In this document: positions 38,676 through 49,971 of the stretch, one piece after another
How the letters are laid out: every line of letters begins with the position of its first letter
How positions within the stretch are numbered: position 1 is the stretch's first letter
NCBI GenBank assembly: GCA_025677815.1
Contig: JAIXMP010000006.1
Location: 558,001 to 622,000, forward strand
Length of the DNA stretch: 64,000 bases
Source of the DNA: Phascolomyces articulosus
Taxonomy: Eukaryota > Mucoromycota > Mucoromycetes > Mucorales > Lichtheimiaceae
Reading direction: 5' to 3'
Program-made: the position numbers and the translations under genes
The notes under the pieces: model-generated
The model's database searches: none
What the model was told of the DNA's origin: nothing
The model's input: only the letters and a program-made list of their open reading frames with translations

Positions 38676-41600
38676 GATGCTTTTTTTATAGAAATAATTT
38701 ATATATAAATTTATAAATAAAAATAAGGAAAAAAAAAAAGAAGTCAAGTGGCAGAAGAAAATTCTATATTTTTATGCTTTTTTTTCATGTTACGTAAAGT
38801 TATAATGTTGCAATTTTGAGGCTGTGGGAGTCGTCAGGCTACCTTACTTTTTTGTCTTACCTCTCAAACCTTCCATAGATTCTTTTGAATCGACAGATTG
38901 GCGTTTTAAGCACTAATGAATGAATACATGAAGATTGAGTGATCGGAGAAGGGGCCATTCAATGTAAGTATTATGTTTTCTTTATCATTGTAATTTATAT
39001 ACAAAATTACAAAAAAAAAGAGATGTTAACCCAAGAAGTTATTTATCATCCATATGCTCATCAACATGTAGATTTACGTAGTGTTTATTGGTTAATGTTC
39101 GTTGTTGCACCAATTTTCTGTCTGTCAAATATAATAACCATTTGAAAAGTGATGTACCATCGGACCTTGCTAATCACAATAATAAGTAGGAACAAGCAAA
39201 CCAACAAGCAGAAAGTACATCACATGGATTAAGGAACAAAAAGATCAAAAAAAAAAAATAATCAGAGTGATCTAAATTAAACAATTATTATTTATTTATT
39301 ACTTTGTCAATAACAGTGGAACGTGTCATATAGGGTAAACTTTACAGAATGTTCATAGAACGAATGAAGATGTACTTGCAAAAATTATTTTCCTCAGTGA
39401 TTGTAATATATACTGCATCAACTTTTTTTAGACATAAAGTACCCAGAAGAATATTATATGACAACCAAGGTTTTGATTATGGATATCAAGAGACTGGGGT
39501 TTCTTTTTGACACATTGAAATGATGATAATGGACCTTTTTATTTGTGTACCAGTAACTGAATATTAGTATAGTATTCTACTTATAAGTGAAATTGGTTTA
39601 AAATTCAAATAAAGCATGACACCAGTCCATAAGTCCATAGATAGATATCCCTCAATGGTCATAAGCAGTAAGAATAATAATATTTATGTAAATGAATAAC
39701 CTATAAATAATAAACGACTTGTGGCATATTTGAAACGGAGCAAGATCATCGTCGTTTCACGGATGATCATCATAAGGAACTTTTCTTCTTTTTCTCACAT
39801 ACAACTTGGAATCTGTATCACAAATCGTTTTTCTGTTCAATTTCATAGATCATGCGTCGATTGTGTTTGCGAACGTACTACTTACGCAGGTATCGTCATC
39901 TGTTTATATTAAATCTTTGACTTTCCCATCTCAGCGAAAAAAAAGCCCCAATCCTTCTCTAATTTCTCTCTCATCCTATATTAAAACGTTCTTCCTTTCG
40001 TTATATACCACAATATTATTGTGGCCGTATATAAAGCTTGGTAATTTTCTTATTAACAGCTCTCAAGTTAGCAAAGCATTTCTTTATACCTGTATGTCTA
40101 TCTTCTTTCTTAATATTTAGTGTAATAATATTATATAGTATGCCTTTTCCCACAAAATTTTCAACTTCCTTTATTTAAAAGCCTACGTTCAGTGTAGCAC
40201 GTACGCCATTACCGAAAAATACGATTATTTTTGAGGGCACACAGAGATTCCATAAAAGCCTCTCCTATTTTTTGGTATTTACACAGTATGACGTAAACAA
40301 GGTACAATGCAAATATATGGGTAAATATTCCAAGTTTTGTTAAAGTCTCATTGAACATCATATTTTTATATCTTTTATTTATGAAAATTATACCTAGTGA
40401 AATATTCAAAGAGTTGGTGCAAATAGAGGCAAAATGTTGCAATCAAATTCAACAACCCGTTTATCAGAGGGGGATTATACCCACCACCATTTCTTTTAAT
40501 CCTAAAGTATATTTTTTTTTCAAAACTAACACGAACGCAACGAAATCCAATGAGAGGCATGAGATCTTTGGGATCATTTAATAAGGTTTGGATATGTATA
40601 AACGAGCAAAGGAACACATTCAGTGCAAATGAAAATGGAAGAAAATATACTTTCTTGAATTCTTTTGTCAGAAAATCATGCATGTAAAAAAAAAGAGATG
40701 AATGGAGAATGTCATGGTAAAGTTTATATTTCACATGTTTTGGATGACTGGGCACCTCGAATGACTATGGTCGCTTTTTTTTTGGATGAATGATCATCTT
40801 ATTGTTGCGTAGAATGGTTAATAATAGTATTGTTAAAGGTTGGCGGTGGAGATGATTATATGTAGTTGTTTATTAAGAAGAGTAATATATTTTTGGACGT
40901 CATCACATCTCATTAACAGGAATTGTGCATTTCAATAAATCTAATGCTGCTCTCTAGTTAAAAGGAAGAATAAGCTATGCCACCATCTATGATCCACGAA
41001 ATCTTATATTTCACTTTGGATATAGGTAATAGGTTATCGTATATCTATAATTCTTTATATAATTAGACCTGTTTCTTATGGTGATCATCACATCTTTCAC
41101 CCAAACATAATACATCCCATTTTTTAGAATTCTCAAGGTATATAAACGTGCCTCAAGTCCTAAAAATTCTCACAGCAATGACCTTATTACTATAAATTAT
41201 ATATCACAATTCTATATAATAAAAAAAACGTATCACCCATGTAATTGAACGACTCGCTCGTTTCAGTTTGTATCAGTCAATCGATCAAGGACACATTTCG
41301 ATCCAATTAATAACTTTTCACAATCGTTACATATCTTCGCCAATGAATAATCCTTTTGCTTTGATAGAAAAAACAAGGACCTCTAACACCCTTATTCATA
41401 GTGAAATTATGAGATGCTTTCCTGTTTGTCTTGGGTTTGGTGCTAACGCTTTAAGTCGTGTATCAGCTTCCTTGCGAGCAGTTCCCATCATAGTGTTTGC
41501 AACGTCATTTTATTAGTCCTTATTTTGAAATGAACAAATTCTATCAGATTTTGTATCATACTCTGTATTATATATATTCTGTGCGAGTAGTCATAATGTT

Positions 41601-44600
41601 AATAAAAATCGAATGTGTAGTCGAGAAGATAGGCTAAACAAAAAAATAAATGAGAAACAACAACAGCCCTTATTCTGTTGTAATCAGTTATTTAGTATAT
41701 TTGACAACCCAGTTTCAGATAATGAAAAACACGAAAAGAGGGTGTAAACATATCATAGAAGTGGTCGATCACCATTATCCTCTCCATGTAGGTTTATAAC
41801 AACTACGTAAGTGGTTCATGCTCATTAAGCTTGGTTATAGCTAGTATCAAGTAGCTTCTTAATATATTTTTTCCATTTTATTTTTGTTATTACGTATTGG
41901 TTAAATAGAAAACATTTATTACAAAAAATATTCATCTTGTTATCTGCTTCCACGGGAAGATCAAAAGCAGCTTTTGGATTTGGCTACGCATTAAAATGGA
42001 AAATGGCATTGGGTGAAATCATGGAGTAAATTATTTTTATTTATCCTATTCAATACGTATTATTCTTGCTATTATTACTAAGAAAAATTTCATTTAATTA
42101 GCCATTGGAGGAGAACCATTTATTATTAGTTTATAATGATAGAGCAAGGTCATATTTTGATCTGATATGTAAAAAAGTGAATTTCACAGCAAATCAATGG
42201 GTGTGTATTATCAAAAACGTGTTTCTTGCCATGAGAAATAAAGGAAACAGGATAGATGGTTATTAAATACGCAGAAAAACTGGAGCGTTATTACTCGCGG
42301 TGAAGAAATATTCATCCTTACTTGTTTGGAAGGGTTCCGAATGCACATACCATGACAATAATATAATAATAATGATCATAAATAGCCACCTTATGAAAGA
42401 CTTATTAAGTTACGCATCATGTATTTTTGCGCGTTTTTCAATATTTTCTGAATAATATTTTTTGGATACTACGTATGTTGAATAATACCGTAAATAATAG
42501 AATATCCAATATCATATATAATAATAATCCCTAGTAGCATTATCTGAGGATAAAGATACTACCAAATCATACAAACACAGACTGCAGTCCGTAATATACA
42601 TTATCTTTATGACGAACAATATAATAATTGGATACGAGGACTTTTTTTAAATATACGTATTTAATACTAATTTTTATTATCAAAGGATGTTTTATTAGCA
42701 TACGTAGTTGTAAATAAAATCAGTATTTATTATTAGTGAAGTAGTGATATTTACGTAACATTTTATTCTCATCACCATAAGCGTCATCATCATCATTATT
42801 ATAAATAGATAAAATGATCCTTCAATTAATAGCAATAGTAATTACTGGAGATCGTTGTAATATAAAAAATATCAGGAGATGATGAATAGCACATTTGATT
42901 TTATTTTTAGGTGGATGCATAAAAAATGTTTCGTGATAAAAACATGAAGTCTGTTTCACAGCATTATAATATATTAAAGCGCCATTGTAGCTATTAAGGA
43001 AATATTTTCAACCGAAGCACCATTTCACCATTTATTATGTGACCTAATAAGTAAAATATGCGTAGTCTATAATAATGAAATTAGTATCATGAATAATGCG
43101 ACTGATGTGTGTGGAGAAGATGGCACCTAATTTATAAATCTTGATACACTGATTTTCTTTACAATGGTATCAAGTACGCTTCACCGATTTAACTTCATTG
43201 TTGATTTATTATATAATCATATTCATGTTGATACGTACATTAAGCTATTAAATATAAGCATATGGTTCTATCGTCCATGTTGGTTCAAAATGGAGACAAT
43301 ATTAATGCATTCGTTTACAGTGCATAAAGCCAATGAAATATGTAACAATATTATTTTATTATTTTTGAAAAAGGATAAAGGATCTAACACAATGGAAGAA
43401 AAAAAAATACGTGACACCGTCTATTATTGTCAATAAAGTTTGTTCTTTCATGATCAAATAATCAAACGTCAGATTAATTATATAAAAGAGAAAAAGGTTG
43501 TCATGGCCCGTGCATTCGGAAGCCATTCCAGAAAATGGTAACGGTTAAAAACAATGGGTTTTTATGATAATATTTATGATAATAAAGAAATAATAATGTA
43601 GTTTATTAAAAATTATAAAATTATAAATATGAAACAACGAAAGTATATAAAAAGGAAGGACCTGAAAAAAAGAATCATCATTATTACAATAGTACTTCGT
43701 CTTTTATCAATTATGTTTTTTTTATCATTTTCTTAATTGAATTGTGTGCCAACAAAGTTAGCGGGTGAAAAAAAAATTGCTTGAAAGTAAACACAATGGA
43801 AGTGCAGTATTGAAATTTACTGACAAGACACATATGATGAGAGAAATTAATTTCAAATCTAGCAAATAACTCTATCCATCAGTAATCCTTCATTTGGAGA
43901 GTATTGCTCAAGAACAGACGCAAACAGGGTAGGATGGAGAAATCAATGAAGACAAGGCTCACCACTAGAAAACACCAAAACCCGGACATCCAGTTTGCAA
44001 GAAACATAAACACGTCGTGTTAATCCCGACAGAGCCCCCGTTGCAAGGACGCAACCGGTACACCATCTATGTTCCCCAACCACCCAATTTTAAAGAGCTG
44101 ACAACCCAACCTCTGTGAAGGGGGGAGATCAAGCAACCAGATCTCTAAAAACTGAATGATCGTGTTCTGATATTGGTCAAAGAGAAAAAAAAAAAAGAGA
44201 GAAAGAGAAGAGCTTTTATTATTATTATTATTATTATTTATCCAGTAGTGGCTTATTTTATGACGCAGTGCCTTGATTATTTTATGTATTAGTTATATGG
44301 TGTTATATAGTGATATGATTGTATCGTAAAGAAAAGGACAAAAAAAAAGTATGCTATCTGTTCTCGCGTAAAAAAAGTATACAGGCACCAAGTTCTGGTT
44401 CCTGGTTCACTCCGTAACCAAACCTATTTTGTTTCATCTTGGTGCATACAAGCATATTTCTCCGTAGCGCCGATTCATTTATTATTATCAGTCTTTCCAG
44501 GGTAATTATATAATATCTAATAAGATATTTGGATGAAATCCAATAAATAAATAAAAAACCTTCCATGAATCACACATTATTCAATAACAATAATCCATGC

Positions 44601-44634
44601 AGGATTTCAAGACTTCAAGGTAAGTTTCTATAGT
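38676..44634. other. Intergenic, about 6 kb, no supported gene
   Basis: Very AT-rich. Three patches stand out. A plus-strand frame at 39022-39145 (MLTQEVIYHPYAHQHVDLRS onward) with a hydrophobic end may be the second exon of a tiny gene, since GTAAGT and an AAAG acceptor lie just upstream. A minus-strand island near 41405-41515 reads NDVANTMMGTARKEADTRLK and onward. The third patch, 43880-44160, is GC-richer and is discussed as a finding. None is strong enough to call. Confidence 0.4.
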
Positions 44635-44636
44635 TA

Positions 44637-45334
44637 CAGTGGTTTGCGTTTAAAAATATAAAATTTGGGGGGACAGAATAGATGATTTTTGGTTCAGCTA
44701 ATGAAAATATTTTTCCATTGGTGAAATTCTTGGAAGATTACTATGATTTTTGTTGAATGAGTGTAATTTGTTCGCCATCCAGTATAATAATTAGGAACTC
44801 ATTCCAAAAAAAAAAAAAATGATCATCAGGTTGAGAAGTAGTATGTGACTATATACAAAAACGAGGTGGAAAATGGGATGCTAAAAATTTGTATATATGA
44901 ATAATATATTTGTAAAAAAATAGACAATAAAACTAATAATATTCATACTCGATACTGATTCGACATTATTTATTGAATTTCTAAAAAGCTTATTTAGTTG
45001 ACGAAAAGTGCATTTACAGAATCCCAGTATGAACTACATCATGTAATATGTATCCATACAACCTCGATCGGTAATTTGAGTTAACGATTTTATCGGTAAC
45101 TTGAGTTATCGATTTTTCAATCCCCGACACTAAACGTTAACGATAACTCGGTAACTTGGTTCACGGTAAATCGGTAACTTGGTTCACGATAATCGGTAAC
45201 ACTGTTCACGATAATCGTTCACGATGGCTCACGATAATGACGGTAAAAGAAAAAAAAAAAAAGAAAAAAAGTTTTGGGCAGTTCTTTTGGCTAAACCTCT
45301 TTTTTGATTAAACCTTCAATTGAAAAACTCTCAA
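44637..45334 (+). repeat. Left terminal inverted repeat (698 bp)
   Basis: Begins CAGTGGTTTGCGTTTAAAAA. Between about 45065 and 45250 it carries a cluster of subterminal motifs: CGGTAA occurs about seven times and TTCACG four times, mixed with GTTAACGAT and CGATAATCG. Clustered short repeats near the ends are typical binding sites for a transposase. The repeat ends at CTCTCAA (45334), after which left and right sequences diverge. Confidence 0.9.
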
Positions 45335-45609
45335 CCCTATTATAAACGAGATGAACAAACCAAGTGCGCCCTTGGATCACAACAGTCGATCGCGATGATG
45401 GAGCTGTCGCGCTTGTGAAAAGAGTATGAAGATTCCGTGATAATGGAAACAATCGACTTACTTTGTATTAAGATAACATCCTTCCAACAAATGACTTGTT
45501 TTGTTATAAACGTAGATCCACAAAAGATTGCAACTGATAACAAGAAAAAGAGGAAGGAAAAATGATCGGCTTTTCCAACTTGCTGTTGATTTTGGTTCAA
45601 GATGGGGCG

Positions 45610-45617
45610 TATATAAA
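45610..45617 (+). promoter_or_regulatory. Possible TATA box inside the TIR element
   Basis: TATATAAA preceded by a short GC-rich stretch (GGGGCG), about 340 bp upstream of the plus-strand coding fragment at 45954. It is the clearest TATA-like site in the element's interior, but the region is AT-rich and chance occurrence is quite possible. Confidence 0.25.
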
Positions 45618-45953
45618 TTGACCTCATATGACCAACTTATTTTTTTTATCAGCTAGTTACCATGACTTTTGTAGTTATGGAATTATTAAATAGTTAAAGT
45701 GTCAAAACGCAACCCTTTTAATTTTTTGGATTGTGAATGTTCATCACTTATTATTATTATTATTATTGAAGAGAATAAATAAAAAAGAGCAATGACAAGG
45801 AATTATTATTATGATTTAAAAGAAAAATTGTTTACTGAAATGACTATACCTTGGCCTAATAGAACAATTCAAAGTCCAAAAAAATAGCAAGTTTCTTTTT
45901 CCCCCTGTTATTTTCCTGGTTCCTTCTTTGTTGCTGTTTTATCTTTCGTTATT

Positions 45954-46446
45954 TTGTTCGTTTTATGTTCGTTTCGGCTGTTACGGTACGTTTTCATTAG
46001 TGTCGGCTCATGCTATCACTTCCCAAACCAAGACCAACGTAGACAATTTCAAAATTCCTACTTCTTCATCCTCGTTTGTGGGTGCGCCAGAGTACCCTAC
46101 TGCAAGTATTTTCAACCACTCACTGTCGAGGAGGTATATACTGCTTACAATCTGGATGTTAAGTACACAGCTGGTATAGTAAAAGCATGCTTGAAAAGCT
46201 TGGAATTGATATTTTAAAGAGAAAAAATTAGGTTGAAATATAATCGATTATTATTTTTTGTTGTTCCCACCCCTCACACACGCACACTATAATATCATTC
46301 ATATTATCAATTGTTTATTCTTGTGTTGTTATTTCGTTGTTCAGGAACTTCCCTTTACAAACACAATATTTCACGAATGTTATGAAAGTTTTTATTTTCA
46401 CCCAGATTTATTAAAGAAGAGAAAAATGTTTTTGTATGCCAACTAA
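45954..46446 (+). other. Plus-strand coding fragment in the TIR element
   Basis: A frame at 45954-46178 ends LTVEEVYTAYNLDVKYTAGI at a GT donor (46179). A CAG acceptor at 46342-46344 leads to an in-phase exon, 46345-46446, reading ELPFTNTIFHECYESFYFHP and ending at TAA. The join is in frame and the composition is protein-like with Cys pairs (CGCARVPYCKYF). There is no ATG at the start of the frame, so the 5' part is missing or lies across another intron. I do not recognise the protein; a transposase remnant is one option. Confidence 0.35.
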
Positions 46447-46492
46447 TGATATTTTATATACAATTATATAATACTATAAAAAAAATGGTATA

Positions 46493-47593
46493 TTATTTGT
46501 TTGATTTTTGTTTGTGATATGTGGTTTTCAACGTAGTGTGATCACTATAAGTCATGAAGTATCCTTGTGCACGTCCTTCGTCGTAGCAAGCCTTCCAATC
46601 CATTCTTTTGTTTAATCTTTTTCGGTTTTCAACAAATTCCTTTGCAAATTCTAAATCTCTTTTTTTCGATATTGGGGCAATGGTGCGGAGACGATCCCTT
46701 GATCCCGAAGGATTGTTACTTGCAGATGTATTATACGGTAAATCCATTGGTTCCGGCATTGGTGAAGATGATGCAGAGGATTGTCGTTGATACTTGCGTA
46801 AACAACTTTCTGTATATAAAACTCCATCTGAAGCATATTCCAACGCTCGTTTTGATGTACATCCGTCATTGTTTAAAGCATCGATGATTTTTTATACTGT
46901 TTTTGGTTTTGTTGACAGGACTCGATGAGAGCTGCTAACGTGGCCTTTTCGTCGCCTAGGTTGTGCTTCAATGAATCTTTTGCAATGGCATAAAGTATCT
47001 TTACGGTGGGATCGTCTTTGTACTCGAGAGAGATCAAGCATCGCTCTTGCTGCGTTAAAACGTACTCTAAGGCAACTATGGGGTGCATCGGCGTTGTGGT
47101 AACGTAGTTGCTTATAGTCGTTGCAGTCAACACGAAATAATCCCGAGCCCAAAATTCACAGGGCAGCTTCTTCATAAAGGCTCCCTTGTCAGTATCTTCA
47201 AACTTGTCAACTATCTCAGATCGTATCGTTTTCACACAGAAAGTGATGGCAATCGGCTTCACATTGAATTTGGCTTGTGCGTTCCAGCAATAATTCATAA
47301 TTCTTCGAATAAAACTAATGTCGACCGTGTTTTGGATTTCCACAACGATCGGTGGGAGGTCTGCGCTTTCAATCATTGGGGCGAACAAAGCATCTCCACG
47401 ACCATCAATCCATTCACAATCCATAGTAGTATACTTATTATCGGCATGGGCACCTGTATAAAATTACTATTAGTCGATGGGGAATATAGATTATCGATGG
47501 GGAATGTAGATTATTGATATGTAGTCACTTGCCAACAACAGTAGTTACAATGGAGTTCATAATTCGTGCATCTTTGACAAAGGCCTTGGACAT
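46493..47593 (-). CDS. TIR-element protein, possible PD-(D/E)XK fold, one frameshift
   Basis: Two exons: 47593-47533 (ATG start) and 47453 down to 46493, about 330 residues. The intron starts GC (GTTG/GCAAGT) and ends CAG, an allowed GC-AG type, and the join is in frame (VVG-AHADNKYTT). The centre reads GDALFAP, then some 15 residues, then PPIVVEIQNTVD and FIRRIMNYCWNAQ. The order Asp ... Glu-x-Gln followed by a helix resembles PD-(D/E)XK nucleases of the Rpn/PDDEXK_2 kind; this is inference. Near 46886 an A6 run breaks the frame: translation must shift by one base to continue with IIDALNNDGCTSKRALEYAS. The C-terminal part is Ser-rich then basic. An in-frame stop lies just upstream of the exon-1 frame at the TIR border, so a longer N-terminus may have been cut off. 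Confidence 0.55.
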
Positions 47594-47656
47594 AGAATCA
47601 GATCCCGGACGATAATTGTAAGGTATTTCAAACAATAAGAGGCTGTGGTCTTAAAA

Positions 47657-48354
47657 TTGAGAGTTTTTCAATTGAAGGTTTAATCAAAAAAGAGGTTTAG
47701 CCAAAAGAACTGCCCAAAACTTTTTTTCTTTTTTTTTTTTTCTTTTACCGTCATTATCGTGAGCCATCGTGAACGATTATCGTGAACAGTGTTACCGATT
47801 ATCGTGAACCAAGTTACCGATTTACCGTGAACCAAGTTACCGAGTTATCGTTAACGTTTAGTGTCGGGGATTGAAAAATCGATAACTCAAGTTACCGATA
47901 AAATCGTTAACTCAAATTACCGATCGAGGTTGTATGGATACATATTACATGATGTAGTTCATACTGGGATTCTGTAAATGCACTTTTCGTCAACTAAATA
48001 AGCTTTTTAGAAATTCAATAAATAATGTCGAATCAGTATCGAGTATGAATATTATTAGTTTTATTGTCTATTTTTTTACAAATATATTATTCATATATAC
48101 AAATTTTTAGCATCCCATTTTCCACCTCGTTTTTGTATATAGTCACATACTACTTCTCAACCTGATGATCATTTTTTTTTTTTTTGGAATGAGTTCCTAA
48201 TTATTATACTGGATGGCGAACAAATTACACTCATTCAACAAAAATCATAGTAATCTTCCAAGAATTTCACCAATGGAAAAATATTTTCATTAGCTGAACC
48301 AAAAATCATCTATTCTGTCCCCCCAAATTTTATATTTTTAAACGCAAACCACTG
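47657..48354 (-). repeat. Right terminal inverted repeat (698 bp)
   Basis: Reverse complement of 44637-45334, with the same length and the same homopolymer lengths. Its inner end (TTGAGAGTTTTTCAATTGAA, from 47657) lies about 65 bp upstream of the start of the minus-strand gene, so it probably contains that gene's promoter. Confidence 0.9.
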
Positions 48355-48365
48355 TAGGATCAACA

Positions 48366-48617
48366 TAGTTTACTTTATTCCTTAGTTAGGTACAGCTACA
48401 TTCTTATGCCACTTGCTTCCTATGAACAGATTCTCTATAACTCCTTCATCTCTTGTATGACATATCCTTTTAACCTTTATCTCTTAACTTTTTCCATGCT
48501 TACGAGCGCAGGGTTTTCATCCGCTTTTTTCTCTTACTATCTGTCTCAAACAAAAAAGTCCGACAAGGACGATGTGTTCAACAGAGACTTTAAATAAAAA
48601 CCAAAATTTTAAACGTA
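48366..48617 (+). mobile_element. LINE copy A, 3' end only
   Basis: Its last 85 or so bases (from ATCTGTCTCAAACAA to ACGTA) are clearly related to the ends of copies B and C: all share a block containing TGTGTTCAA, GAGAC and TTAAATAAAA. Upstream of that only non-coding sequence is left, so it is a strongly 5'-truncated copy of 252 bp. Confidence 0.65.
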
Positions 48618-48628
48618 TAGGATCAACA

Positions 48629-49960
48629 GAGCTCTTTCCGTTTTCCAACACTTTTATGTAAATTACCATAAAAGCCAAGTTTCTTAAATGCCACGAAAAG
48701 AACAAAACCGTTCTCCTGAAGAGAAACGTTCTCTTGCCAAGAAACTATTTGTAACCACTGACGAAATGAAAAACATAAAACTACGCGAAGCTTTAAATAA
48801 GGCTAAAGAAGACACTGAATTCTATCGTAAAGCGTTCGCTTCCCAACAAAAAACCATCAATAATCTACAAGCTCGAGTCAACGAACTTGAAAGAACTTAC
48901 CTTCAACCACTTAACATAAAGAAACCATCCAACAAAAACTTCACAACCCATACAATTTTCGCTACTTCCGTCGCTCTAACTATCGAACCAATACTAAAGA
49001 CCTCACCACCTCCTCTTCCAGTACCTACAACAACAGCAGTAACAGAAACACCTCTACCAACGGCCTGTTTGCCAATTGAAACTAAACACGTACCAAAACC
49101 AAAGTCTGAATATAATAAAGATCCTAAAACTACCACTACATCCATCAACAACAGCTTAAAAAATAACACTAAAGTTATAACAACTCAATTGAGTAACCCA
49201 TGGACACCATCAAGAAAACCCAGTAACAAAACAACTGCACCAACTACTGAAGTACATTCAACAAAAAACAAACTTACACCAAGTTTTCAAGAAGCAGTCC
49301 AATTTTTCAAAGCACCACATGACCCCTTAAGATTCAAATACATTTATATCCCATATCGAAAACGCCTCCCATGGCCCGAAATATACCAGTACCTCCGTTC
49401 AATCAAAATAAATCCAAACCGTGTACTAGACATCTCATTCCCTGCCAGAAATGTATTAGGACTACTGATACATATCCAGTATGTACCAGATGTCAGCAAG
49501 ATCCTCAATGCAGCAAACACTCCGATTTTGCATGATTTTAACCCTACTGACACCAGTCACATCAGGGACCCAGCTTACACATCACTACCCAAACAAGAAA
49601 AAAGTGAAATCGTGATCCGTTGCCACAGGAACCGTTGCCTTCACACACTTGTCTGGTTAAAAAACCATGCCAAACATACAGTTGCACACTTATTCTGTCA
49701 CAATGGTTGGTTAACACCAACTGACGTTAGTAATATCATAAAACCAACCCTGTAACAAATAGCAAAGAAATCTACTAGTGATTTTCAATACTCATTTTCT
49801 TCATGTATGATCCCTTTACAAGTTTCCTTTGACCTTTTCCCTGTACCCCAACAGGGTTTTTTCTAAACTTTATGCTTTTTTGATCTGTCTCAAACAAATA
49901 TGTCCGACCGGACGCTGTGTTCAATGGAGACGTTAAATAAAACAAAACATTTTCATCATA
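48629..49960 (+). mobile_element. LINE copy B, ORF1-only derivative
   Basis: A short leader, ORF1 (48688-49755) and then directly the LINE 3' tail shared with copies A and C, including CCCTGTACCCCAACAGGG, which can form a hairpin, and the TTAAATAAAA block. There is no trace of ORF2 between ORF1 and the tail. The layout recalls the mammalian HAL1 ('half-a-LINE') elements, which also keep only ORF1. Confidence 0.65.
48688..49755 (+). CDS. LINE ORF1 protein, coiled coil
   Basis: 355 residues from ATG, uninterrupted. Residues 25-75 are a heptad-rich coiled coil (LREALNKAKEDTEFYRKAF, then LQARVNELERTYLQPL), expected to drive trimer formation as in other ORF1 proteins. A Thr/Pro-rich linker follows (about 90-205). 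From about 215 there is a compact domain (FKAPHDPLRFKYIYIPYRKR, then LGLLIHIQYVPDVSKIL) that could be an RNA-binding fold, ending in a His/Cys-rich segment (CHRNRCLHTLVWLKNHAKH). ORF1 proteins package LINE RNA. The frame being open without ORF2 suggests recent origin or selection. No RT residues are present. Confidence 0.7.
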   Translation: MPRKEQNRSPEEKRSLAKKLFVTTDEMKNIKLREALNKAKEDTEFYRKAFASQQKTINNLQARVNELERTYLQPLNIKKPSNKNFTTHTIFATSVALTIEPILKTSPPPLPVPTTTAVTETPLPTACLPIETKHVPKPKSEYNKDPKTTTTSINNSLKNNTKVITTQLSNPWTPSRKPSNKTTAPTTEVHSTKNKLTPSFQEAVQFFKAPHDPLRFKYIYIPYRKRLPWPEIYQYLRSIKINPNRVLDISFPARNVLGLLIHIQYVPDVSKILNAANTPILHDFNPTDTSHIRDPAYTSLPKQEKSEIVIRCHRNRCLHTLVWLKNHAKHTVAHLFCHNGWLTPTDVSNIIKPTL

Positions 49961-49971
49961 TAGGATCAACA

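Larger units (their letters stand above)
44637..48354. mobile_element. TA-flanked DNA element with 698-bp terminal inverted repeats
   Basis: Ends are CAGTGG... and ...CCACTG, with TA on both outer sides (44635-44636 and 48355-48356), the hallmark of Tc1/mariner-type insertion. The two inverted repeats (44637-45334, 47657-48354) have the same length and I saw no mismatch where I compared them, even in A13 and A7 runs, so the insertion is probably recent. The 2.3-kb interior has a minus-strand gene with a possible PD-(D/E)XK core and a short plus-strand coding fragment, but no DD(E/D) transposase I can recognise. It may be non-autonomous, or use an unfamiliar enzyme. It lies directly against a LINE cluster. 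Confidence 0.85.

Noticed and set aside
44720..44734. GGTGAAATTCTTGG, identical to a conserved 18S rRNA stretch, in both inverted repeats
   Set aside because: The match is about 14 bases and the flanks do not fit rRNA; taken as chance.
44637..48354. Reading the 698-bp inverted repeats as an assembly palindrome
   Set aside because: Unlikely: the repeats stop at exact, TA-flanked ends and enclose unique sequence; still worth a check with long reads.
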